This document shows, in pieces, positions 20,845 to 27,827 of a DNA stretch of 64,000 nucleotides (position 1 is its first letter; every line of letters begins with the position of its first letter). The notes beneath the pieces were generated by a model. It was given only the letters and a program-made list of their open reading frames with translations, was not told the DNA's origin and did no database searches. Position numbers and translations under genes: made by a program. Source of the DNA: JAUXFS01 sp963772635 (GTDB taxonomy: Bacteria; Pseudomonadota; Alphaproteobacteria; Rhodospirillales; Defluviicoccaceae); assembly GCA_963772635.1 (NCBI GenBank), contig CAVYYK010000041.1:62001-126000 (forward strand), in the 5' to 3' direction.

Positions 20845-22176
20845 ATGCTGTTGGAGAATGCGGTGCGCGGGTTGGCGGTCGTCGTTTGCGCGGTCCTGTT
20901 GCTTGGAGGCTGCGGCACCTGGTTCGGCGCAGCAGAGAAGCCGCCGTTGCCGGGCGAGCGCATTTCGGTTCTGGCGCATCAGCGCACCCTGGCTCCGGAC
21001 AGCGGGGCCCTGAAGGAACCCGTCGTCCTGCCTCCGCCGAGGGTCAATCCCGAGTGGCCGCAATCCGGTGGCTACGCCAATCACGCCATGCACCACCTCG
21101 AAGTCGCGGACGACCTCAAGCGGGTGTGGAGCGCCGATATCGGCAGCGGGGTCTCCTCCTCGGAACCTCGTCTCCCGTCTCCGGTGATCGGCGATGGCCG
21201 CATATACACCATGGATTCCGAGCATGAGGTCTCCGCTTACGATACCGAAAGCGGCAAGAGGCTGTGGCGGACCGACCTCGCCGACGACGAAGAGGACGAC
21301 GACGCGATCGTCGGAGGGATCGCCTACGAGCAAGGTCGCGTCTTCGCCACCACCGGTTTCGCCAAGGTGATGGCGCTGGATGCCGCCACCGGTGAGGAAC
21401 TGTGGCGGCGGAAGATCGGACTGCCGATGCATTCCGCGCCGACGGTCCGCGGTGGCCGGGTGTTCGTCATCACGCTGGACAATACGATTCATGCCCTCAG
21501 CGGTTACGACGGCAGTACGCTTTGGACGTTCAGCGCCATCACCGAAACCGCCAGCCTGCTCGGCGACGCCAGCCCCGCGGTGGATGCCGGTGTGGTCGTC
21601 GCGCCGTTCTCGTCCGGCGAGTTGGTCGCGCTGAAGGCGGAGAACGGACGGGTCCTGTGGACCGATTCGTTGGCTTCAAGCCGGAGGACCGACGAGCTGG
21701 CGTCGATATCGCAGATTCGCGCCCTGCCGGTGATCGATCGCGGGCGGGTGTTCGCGATCAGCTACGGGGGGATTGCCGCCGCGATCGACCTGCGCACCGG
21801 ACGGCGGAACTGGGACAAGGAAGTGGGGGGCTTGCAAACCCCATGGGTCGCGGGGCGGTATGTCTTCCTGGTCACCGACGAGGCCGAGCTGGTTTGCCTG
21901 TCGTGGGGTAACGGCAGTGTCATTTGGGTCACCGATCTGGGGGCCTATGAGGACCCGGAGAGCCTCGAGGATCCGATCCTGTGGACGGGTCCGGTACTCG
22001 TCGGCGATCGGTTGATCGTGGCAGGGTCGAACGGCGAGGCGGTGGCGGTGTCGCCCTACGACGGGCGCCTTCTCGGCAAGCTGGAAATGCCCGACGCGGT
22101 CACGGTGCCGCCGGTTGTGGCCAACGGCACCCTTTACATCCTGAGCGACGATGCCGAGCTTGTCGCGTACAGATAG
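20845..22176 (+). CDS. bamB: BamB-like outer-membrane protein assembly lipoprotein
   Basis: 443 residues. Signal MLLENAVRGLAVVVCAVLLL ends in the lipobox LGGC. The mature protein is a series of PQQ-like beta-propeller blades (KRVWSADIGSG, KRLWRTDLAD, EELWRRKIGLP, STLWTFSAITE, GRVLWTDSLAS, RRNWDKEVGG, SVIWVTDLGA), as expected for the eight-bladed BamB scaffold that helps BamA insert outer-membrane proteins. The start is chosen at ATG 20845 because ggggga lies four bases upstream. ATG 20824 lies inside a hairpin without a ribosome site. An acidic loop (DDEEDDDAIV) is inserted after the second blade. It lies in a yfgM-bamB-der block. Confidence 0.93.
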   Translation: MLLENAVRGLAVVVCAVLLLGGCGTWFGAAEKPPLPGERISVLAHQRTLAPDSGALKEPVVLPPPRVNPEWPQSGGYANHAMHHLEVADDLKRVWSADIGSGVSSSEPRLPSPVIGDGRIYTMDSEHEVSAYDTESGKRLWRTDLADDEEDDDAIVGGIAYEQGRVFATTGFAKVMALDAATGEELWRRKIGLPMHSAPTVRGGRVFVITLDNTIHALSGYDGSTLWTFSAITETASLLGDASPAVDAGVVVAPFSSGELVALKAENGRVLWTDSLASSRRTDELASISQIRALPVIDRGRVFAISYGGIAAAIDLRTGRRNWDKEVGGLQTPWVAGRYVFLVTDEAELVCLSWGNGSVIWVTDLGAYEDPESLEDPILWTGPVLVGDRLIVAGSNGEAVAVSPYDGRLLGKLEMPDAVTVPPVVANGTLYILSDDAELVAYR

Positions 22177-22206
22177 CGCGGAGGGGCTCGCGCCCGGCAG
22201 CGGGCA

Positions 22207-23574
22207 ATGAGTTTTACCGTGGCCATCGTCGGCCGCCCGAACGTGGGCAAATCGACGCTGTTCAACCGTCTCGTCGGCAGACGGCTGGCGATCGTCGACG
22301 GCACGCCGGGGGTTACCCGCGATCGCCGCGAGGGCGAGGGCCGGCTCGGGGATCTGCGGTTCGCCGTGATCGACACCGCGGGCTTCGACGACATCGGCGG
22401 CGACGCTCTCGAGGCGCGAATGCTGGAGCAGACCAGACGGGCGGTCGCCGAGGCCGATGTCGCCTTGCTGCTGATCGACGCCCGTGCCGGGGTGACGCCG
22501 ATCGATGCCCAGTTTGCCGACAGCCTGCGCCGCGGAACGACACCGGTGGTGCTGGTCGCCAACAAGTGCGAGGGCGCCGCCGGCGAGGCGGGATTGCTCG
22601 AAGCCTACTCCCTCGGCCTGGACGACCCGGTGCCGCTCTCGGCCGAGCACGGCGAGGGTATGGCGCTGCTCTATGACGTGCTCGCACCCTACGCCGACGA
22701 AGCGGCGACCAAGGCGGACGAGGTCTCTGCCGAGGCTCCGCCCGACGAAATCGAGTCGCCGCTGCAACTGGCCGTGGTCGGTCGCCCCAATGTGGGGAAG
22801 TCGACGCTGATCAACCGGCTGGTCGGCGAAGACCGGATGGTGACCGGCCCGGAGGCGGGGATCACCCGCGACGCGATTTCCATATCCTGGGATTTCCAGG
22901 GGCGCGCCATCAGGCTGATCGACACCGCCGGACTGCGCCGCAAGGCCAGGGTCACCGGCAAGCTGGAAGGGCTCGCCGGTGCCGATACGCTGCGCGCGAT
23001 CCGTTTCGCCCAAGTGGTGGTGCTGGTCGTCGACGCCACCATGGGGCTCGAGAAACAGGACCTGACGATCGCCCGGATGATCATCGACGAAGGCCGTGCC
23101 GCGGTCCTCGCCCTCAACAAGTGGGATCTGGTCAAGGAGCGTCGTAGCATCCTGGCGGGACTGGCCGATCGGCTGGAAAGCTCTCTGGCCCAGGGCCGGG
23201 GGATTCGCATGGTCACCTGTTCGGCGCTGACCGGACAGGGAATGGGCCGGCTGTTGCCGACGGCGATGGAGGCCTACGACGTCTGGAACCGCCACGTGCC
23301 GACCGGTCCGCTCAATCGCTGGCTCCAGGAGATGAGCGACCGACACCCGCCGCCGCTCGCCCGCGGCCGGCGGATCAAGCTCCGCTACATGACCCAGGCG
23401 AAGACCCGTCCGCCCACCTTCGTTCTGTTCGCCAGCCGGCCCGACGAGCTTCCCGAGGCGTACCTCCGCTACCTGATCAACGGCCTCCGCGACGACTTCG
23501 GCCTGACCGGGACGCCGGTGAGGCTGCTCACCCGCAAGGGCAAGAACCCTTACGCCCCTGACGGTTCACGTTAG
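22207..23574 (+). CDS. der: ribosome biogenesis GTPase Der (EngA)
   Basis: 455 residues with two consecutive GTPase domains and a C-terminal KH-like domain, the unique layout of Der/EngA, needed for 50S subunit maturation. Domain one has G1 GRPNVGKSTLFNR, G3 DTAGFD and G4 NKCE. NKCE departs from the common NKxD. Domain two has G1 GRPNVGKSTLINR, G3 DTAGLR and G4 NKWD. The C-terminus (RRIKLRYMTQAKTRPPTFVL) is the KH-like part. The gene ends four bases inside the 3' end of serA on the other strand. Confidence 0.97.
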   Translation: MSFTVAIVGRPNVGKSTLFNRLVGRRLAIVDGTPGVTRDRREGEGRLGDLRFAVIDTAGFDDIGGDALEARMLEQTRRAVAEADVALLLIDARAGVTPIDAQFADSLRRGTTPVVLVANKCEGAAGEAGLLEAYSLGLDDPVPLSAEHGEGMALLYDVLAPYADEAATKADEVSAEAPPDEIESPLQLAVVGRPNVGKSTLINRLVGEDRMVTGPEAGITRDAISISWDFQGRAIRLIDTAGLRRKARVTGKLEGLAGADTLRAIRFAQVVVLVVDATMGLEKQDLTIARMIIDEGRAAVLALNKWDLVKERRSILAGLADRLESSLAQGRGIRMVTCSALTGQGMGRLLPTAMEAYDVWNRHVPTGPLNRWLQEMSDRHPPPLARGRRIKLRYMTQAKTRPPTFVLFASRPDELPEAYLRYLINGLRDDFGLTGTPVRLLTRKGKNPYAPDGSR

Positions 23575-25148
23575 AACCTGAGCGCCTTGACGCGGACCAC
23601 GTTGGGAAGGGCGCGCACCTTGGCGAGCAGCGCGTCGTCCGGTGCCTCGTCCACCTCGATCAGCGAGATCGCGTTGCCGCCGGCCTTGTCGCGGCCGAGA
23701 TTGAAGGTGGCGATGTTGATGCCAGCGTCACCAAGGGTGGTGCCGAGGCCGCCGATGAGCCCCGGCCGGTCGATGTTGGAGATGAACAGCATGTGCGCCC
23801 CCAACTTGGCGTCCATCGGGATGCCCTTGATCTCGACGATCCGCGGCTGATCGCCGTTGAACAGCGTCCCGGAGATCGTCCGGGTCTGGGCCTCGGTGAC
23901 CACCGTCAGCCGGATCAGCGTCTGGTAGGCGGAAGCGCGCTCGTGCTTGACTTCGATGACGTCGATATCGCGCTCCTTGGCGATGCTCGGCGCGTTGACC
24001 ATGTTCACCAACTCCATCAACGGCGAAAGCAGTCCCTCCAGCACCAGCGCCGTCAGCGGCGTGGTGTTGAGCTTGCTGGCGAGGCCTTCGTAGTGGATGG
24101 TCACCGAGATCACCGCGGTTTCGGTGATCTGGCCGGCGAAGCTGGCGATCTGGTGGGCGAGGTTCATGTAGGGGCGGAGCCTCGGCATCTCCTCGGCGCT
24201 GACCGACGGCATGTTCAGCGCGTTCACCACCGAGCCGTCGACCAGATAGTCGGCCATCTGCTCGGCCACCTGCAGCGCCACCTTCTCCTGGGCCTCGGTC
24301 GTGGAGGCCCCGAGGTGTGGCGTGGCGATGACCTGCTCCATCCCGAACAGGACGCTCTCGCGCGCCGGTTCCGTGGGGAACACGTCGAGTGCGGCGCCGG
24401 CGACGCGGCCGCTCTCGATGCCGGCCTTGAGATCCGCCTCGACCACCAGCGGGCCACGGGCGCAGTTGATGATCCTGACACCCGGCTTCATCTTGGCGAT
24501 GCTCTCGGCGTTGATGATGCCGCGGGTGGCGTCGGTCGCCGGCGCATGCAGGCTGATGAAATCGGCGCGGGCGAAAAGCGGGTCGAGCTCCACCTTCTCG
24601 ACACCGAGGTCGTCGGCCCGTTCCGGAGACAGATACGGGTCGTAGGCGATGACTTTCATCTTCAGGCCCTGGGCCCGGTCGGCGACGATCGAGCCGATGT
24701 TGCCGCAACCGATGATGCCGAGCGTCTTGCCCATCAACTCGACGCCCATGTACTTGGATTTCTCCCATTTGCCCTGATGGGTCGAGGCATTGGCCTGGGG
24801 GACCTGGCGCGCCAGCGACATCATCATCGCGATCGCATGCTCGGCGGTGGTGATCGAATTGCCCAACGGGGTATTCATCACCACGACGCCGCGGGAGGTG
24901 GCGGCGGAGATGTCGACGTTGTCGACGCCGATGCCGGCGCGGCCAATGACCTTGAGGCCGTTGGCCGCGGCGAGCACGTCGGCGGTGACCTTGGTCGCCG
25001 AGCGGATGGCGAGACCGTCGTAGCCGCCGATGCAGGCGATCAGTTCCTCCGGCGACATCCCGGTCTTGACGTCGACCTCGACCCCGCGTTGGCGGAAAAT
25101 TTCCGCGGCTTGGGGGCTCATCTTGTCGGAGATAAGGACTTTCGGCAT
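23571..25148 (-). CDS. serA: D-3-phosphoglycerate dehydrogenase
   Basis: SerA oxidises 3-phosphoglycerate to 3-phosphohydroxypyruvate with NAD+, the first step of serine synthesis. The ~525-residue form has the substrate domain, a Rossmann NAD domain with LGIIGCGNIGSIVADRA, the catalytic RGPLVVE and HLGASTTEAQ motifs (Arg and the active His), an intervening ASB domain, and a C-terminal ACT domain (MLFISNIDRPGLIGGLGTTL) that usually binds serine. ATG 25148 is preferred to the GTG two codons earlier because AGAGG sits seven bases before it. It follows serC by 15 bases in one operon. Confidence 0.96.
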   Translation of the reverse strand: MPKVLISDKMSPQAAEIFRQRGVEVDVKTGMSPEELIACIGGYDGLAIRSATKVTADVLAAANGLKVIGRAGIGVDNVDISAATSRGVVVMNTPLGNSITTAEHAIAMMMSLARQVPQANASTHQGKWEKSKYMGVELMGKTLGIIGCGNIGSIVADRAQGLKMKVIAYDPYLSPERADDLGVEKVELDPLFARADFISLHAPATDATRGIINAESIAKMKPGVRIINCARGPLVVEADLKAGIESGRVAGAALDVFPTEPARESVLFGMEQVIATPHLGASTTEAQEKVALQVAEQMADYLVDGSVVNALNMPSVSAEEMPRLRPYMNLAHQIASFAGQITETAVISVTIHYEGLASKLNTTPLTALVLEGLLSPLMELVNMVNAPSIAKERDIDVIEVKHERASAYQTLIRLTVVTEAQTRTISGTLFNGDQPRIVEIKGIPMDAKLGAHMLFISNIDRPGLIGGLGTTLGDAGINIATFNLGRDKAGGNAISLIEVDEAPDDALLAKVRALPNVVRVKALRF

Positions 25149-25163
25149 TTTCACGCCTCTCGT

Positions 25164-26348
25164 TTAAGCGGCGTTTACAGCTGCAGGAACGTCTGCCTTG
25201 ATCGCGGAATAGGCCCAGTCGAGCCAGGGAAGCAGGGCTTCGAGGTCGGAAGTCTCGACGGTGGCGCCCGCCCAGATCCGCAGTCCCGGCGGCGCGTCCC
25301 GGTAGGCGCCGATGTCGAAGGCGACGCCCTCCTCGTCGAGCAGGGTGGCGATTCGCTTGGCCGCGGCCGACTGACGTTCGCCGTCCAGACCGGTGAACCA
25401 CGGGTCGACGATTTTCAGGCACACCGAGGTGCGCGACCGGGTGGCCGGGTCTTCGGCGAGAAAGCCGACCCAGGCGGTTTCCGCCACCCAGTTCTCGATC
25501 GCCGCGAAGTTGGCTTGCGACCGTGCGGTCAGCGCCGCGAGGCCGCCGATCTTCTCGGCCCACACGAGCGCGTCCAGCGCGTCCTCGACCGCCAGCATCG
25601 ACGGCGTATTGATCGTTTCGCCCTTGAACACGCCCTCGATCAGCTTGCCGGCCTTGGTCAGCCGGAAGATCTTCGGCAGCGGCCACGGCGGCGCATAGGT
25701 TTCCAGCCGCTCGACGGCGCGCGGGCCGAGGACGAGCATTCCGTGTTGACCCTCGCCGCCGAGGACCTTCTGCCACGAATAGGTGACGACATCGAGCTTG
25801 TCCCAGGGCAGGTCCCAGGCGAACGCCGCCGAGGTGGCGTCGCAGACGGTCAATCCCTCGCGGTCGTCGGCGATCCAATCGCCGTCGGGAACGCAGACCC
25901 CCGAGGTGGTGCCGTTCCAGGTGAAGACCACATCGCGGGAGAAGTCCACCTGGCGCAGATCCGGCAGCTTGCCGTACCCGGCCTCCAGCACCCGCACGTC
26001 CGAGAGCTTCAATTGCTTGACCACGTCGGTGGCCCAACCGCTACTGAAGCTCTCCCAGGCGAGAACATCGACGCCGCGCGGCCCCAACAGCGACCACAAG
26101 GCCATCTCGACGGCGCCGGTGTCGGAGGCGGGAACGATGCCGATGCGATAATCTTCGGGGATTCCGAGGATCGCCCGCGACCGGTCGATGACTTCCTTGA
26201 GCTTGCTCTTGCCCGGCTTCGAGCGGTGGGATCGGCCGACGCAGGCGCCAGAGAGCGCCTCCACCGACCAGCCGGGGCGTTTGGCGCAGGGACCCGATGA
26301 AAAACAGGGATCGGCCGGACGGACGTTCGGCCTCAGTGACTTGTCCAT
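25164..26348 (-). CDS. serC: phosphoserine aminotransferase
   Basis: SerC converts 3-phosphohydroxypyruvate and glutamate to phosphoserine and 2-oxoglutarate, and can also act in pyridoxine synthesis. 394 residues of the longer alphaproteobacterial/methanosarcinal type. It begins RPADPCFSSGPCAKRPGWSV, has a substrate-binding W (TWNGTTSGVCVPDGDW), and carries the PLP lysine in YSWQKVLGGEGQHGML. The ribosome site gggag is seven bases before ATG 26348. It is the first gene of a serC-serA operon, in the usual order for this group. serB is not in the window. Confidence 0.95.
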   Translation of the reverse strand: MDKSLRPNVRPADPCFSSGPCAKRPGWSVEALSGACVGRSHRSKPGKSKLKEVIDRSRAILGIPEDYRIGIVPASDTGAVEMALWSLLGPRGVDVLAWESFSSGWATDVVKQLKLSDVRVLEAGYGKLPDLRQVDFSRDVVFTWNGTTSGVCVPDGDWIADDREGLTVCDATSAAFAWDLPWDKLDVVTYSWQKVLGGEGQHGMLVLGPRAVERLETYAPPWPLPKIFRLTKAGKLIEGVFKGETINTPSMLAVEDALDALVWAEKIGGLAALTARSQANFAAIENWVAETAWVGFLAEDPATRSRTSVCLKIVDPWFTGLDGERQSAAAKRIATLLDEEGVAFDIGAYRDAPPGLRIWAGATVETSDLEALLPWLDWAYSAIKADVPAAVNAA

Positions 26349-26561
26349 GATGTACTCCCATCCTTACAGATGGGTCGCGACCCGTTGGGGGGCCGTGGCC
26401 CGCCGCTCTTATAGGTAGCCGTATTCTCCCCGTCAATCGCCCATTACGCGTCCTTGACGATTGCCCTCTTTGGCCCCCCGCCGCGCCCCTCGAACGCCCA
26501 AATACGCCGAAGTCATCCGCGAGCCGATTCGCCGTCGCCAAGCGCAAAATCCGAATCGCGT

Positions 26562-26598
26562 TTGTCAATTGACAAGCGACAGGCGACAAGCGACAGGC
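26562..26598. promoter_or_regulatory. palindrome and 14-bp tandem duplication upstream of higBA
   Basis: TTGTCAATTGACAA (26562-26575) is a perfect 14-base palindrome. The sequence gacaagcgacaggc is tandemly duplicated at 26571-26584 and 26585-26598. The stretch lies 20-55 bases before the higB remnant, where an antitoxin operator is expected. TTGACA at 26569-26574 resembles a -35 box, but the nearest -10-like TATTGT at 26601 is 26 bases away, too far for a normal promoter. Between serC and this site (26349-26561) I see no gene. Confidence 0.4.
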
Positions 26599-26617
26599 GA
26601 TATTGTAGGCTTCCCCG

Positions 26618-26740
26618 ATGATCGCGTCGTTCATGCATCGAGGACTCAAGTCGCTTTACGATGGCCGGACGGCGCGGCGGGTGACTTTTCGGTTCGAAGA
26701 CGGGTACGCGGTCGATGTCGATTACGTCGACGACCATTGA
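26618..26740 (+). pseudogene. higB: HigB toxin remnant with large in-frame internal deletion
   Basis: The 40-residue frame MIASFMHRGLKSLYDGRTAR and then RVTFRFEDGYAVDVDYVDDH joins the first ~14 residues of a RelE-superfamily HigB toxin to its last ~20. Full-length HigB of this type is about 90 residues, so roughly 50 central residues are absent, including most of the ribonuclease core. The frame is kept and ends 14 bases before higA, the normal operon position. It cannot be an active toxin in the usual sense. Whether the mini-peptide is made is unknown. Confidence 0.7.
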
Positions 26741-26754
26741 TTGAGGATTGAACG

Positions 26755-27042
26755 ATGGCCATGCGGAATCCCCCCCATCCCGGTGGGATCGTTAGACGCC
26801 AGTGTCTCGAGCCCCTCGGATTGTCGGTGACGCGAGCGGCGGAAGGCCTTGGTGTGACCCGTCAGGCGCTGTCCGATCTCGTCAACGAAAAGGCCGGCAT
26901 CTCGACCGAGATGGCGATCCGCTTGTCAAAGGCGTTCGGGTCGACCCCGGAGACCTGGCTCGGCATGCAGATGGCTTATGACCTCTGGCAGGCGAGGGGA
27001 CGAGCCCGCGCGCTCGAAGTCGAGAAGTTCCGGGCGGCGTAG
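26755..27042 (+). CDS. higA: HigA-family addiction-module antitoxin
   Basis: 95 residues. MAMRNPPHPGGIVRRQCLEP is the standard opening of this family, followed by an XRE-type helix-turn-helix (SVTRAAEGLGVTRQALSDLV) and the tail RLSKAFGSTPETWLGMQMAY. It would bind HigB and repress its own operon. Gaggattga lies about 8 bases before ATG 26755. The toxin upstream is deleted, so this is an orphan antitoxin that might still repress or neutralise HigB elsewhere. Two broken relatives lie at 2714 and 4371. Confidence 0.92.
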   Translation: MAMRNPPHPGGIVRRQCLEPLGLSVTRAAEGLGVTRQALSDLVNEKAGISTEMAIRLSKAFGSTPETWLGMQMAYDLWQARGRARALEVEKFRAA

Positions 27043-27149
27043 GGGCGGAGGACACGGACGCGGGGCGCGCCCGCACGAAGGCGAGGCTTTGAAAACAAGC
27101 GATTCATTGCGAGCCGGGCTCTACGCATCCGATAACCAGCCGGCCGCAT

Positions 27150-27383
27150 TCACCTGTTCGAAGACGTCTGTTCGAGGCGTTCCGCCAGCCAAACCTTGAT
27201 GATCGACTGGCGGGTGACGCCGAGCCGGCTGGCCTCCCTGTCCAGGGATTCGATCATCCACTCCGGAAAATCCACATTGACCCGTCTTTGCTTCCGCAGA
27301 GGACGACGTGCCTTGGAAAGATCCAGGGCGGCGGTTACATCTTTTCCGCCATCAAAGTCGGCATCGAATTTCTTAGCCTTCAT
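27150..27383 (-). CDS. brnA: BrnA antitoxin
   Basis: 77 residues from ATG 27383: MKAKKFDADFDGGKDVTAAL and then DLSKARRPLRKQRRVNVDFP and WMIESLDREASRLGVTRQSI. The C-terminal part is a ribbon-helix-helix domain that binds DNA and dimerises, and the N-terminal part contacts BrnT. It overlaps the end of brnT by 11 bases, so the pair is translationally coupled. The toxin-first order is typical of brnTA. It probably autorepresses through the palindrome at the brnT start. Confidence 0.92.
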   Translation of the reverse strand: MKAKKFDADFDGGKDVTAALDLSKARRPLRKQRRVNVDFPEWMIESLDREASRLGVTRQSIIKVWLAERLEQTSSNR

Positions 27384-27636
27384 AGAAAGCGACCTCCTCG
27401 GCGCGAGAACGACGAACAGAAATGATGCGGATGGTTCCACGACGATACGTGATCACCGCCGACCAATGCTTTCCCTCGATCCGACCGATGACCAGAGATC
27501 TCGGTTCATCTGACGTTCTCGCCGGGATTTCAATAAGGTCCGGATCGTTCCAGAGGTCCTGGGCGTGAACGAAGTCGATCCCGTGTTTTGATGAATTGGC
27601 CTGGCTCTTCTGCTCATCAAACTCGAATGAAAACAT
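27373..27636 (-). CDS. brnT: BrnT toxin (RelE-like ribonuclease)
   Basis: 87 residues: MFSFEFDEQKSQANSSKHGI then DFVHAQDLWNDPDLIEIPAR, RSLVIGRIEGKHWSAVITYR and GTIRIISVRRSRAEEVAFYE. These are the conserved blocks of BrnT, a RelE-fold ribonuclease that stops translation. The conserved RR(S/A)R-x-x-E-x-x-x-Y ending, which carries catalytic basic residues, is intact. The start codon lies inside an inverted repeat and no Shine-Dalgarno sequence precedes it, which suggests a leaderless or near-leaderless mRNA. Confidence 0.93.
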   Translation of the reverse strand: MFSFEFDEQKSQANSSKHGIDFVHAQDLWNDPDLIEIPARTSDEPRSLVIGRIEGKHWSAVITYRRGTIRIISVRRSRAEEVAFYEG

Positions 27637-27655
27637 GGTATAAAAAATATACCAT
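27635..27655 (-). promoter_or_regulatory. inverted-repeat operator over the brnT start codon
   Basis: ATGGTATA (27635-27642) and TATACCAT (27648-27655) form a perfect 8-bp inverted repeat with an AAAAA spacer. On the minus strand it covers the brnT start codon and an AT-rich TATATT that would serve as a -10 box. Binding of BrnA here would block both promoter and start. This is inferred from the known autoregulation of brnTA. Confidence 0.6.
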
Positions 27656-27827
27656 TTTTGCTAGGCTTCGCAAGCCCTGGACCGCGTCGCTACACACACA
27701 CCAGACCACACACGGCCTAAGATCCGTATTGCGTCCCCGGAACCCGTACTGATTGTTCTGGGTCTGGTAGGGCAGGGCGCCACCTTTTCCGCAACCGCCA
27801 CCTTCGCGGCCAGCGGGTCTTCACCGA

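Noticed and set aside
23793..26300. An 835-codon plus-strand frame over serA and serC
   Set aside because: Antisense shadow of two clearly conserved genes; no domain features and shadow-type composition.
26569..26606. Sigma-70 promoter TTGACA...TATTGT ahead of higBA
   Set aside because: The spacing is 26 bases, far from the usual 16-18, so I report only the palindrome and duplication.
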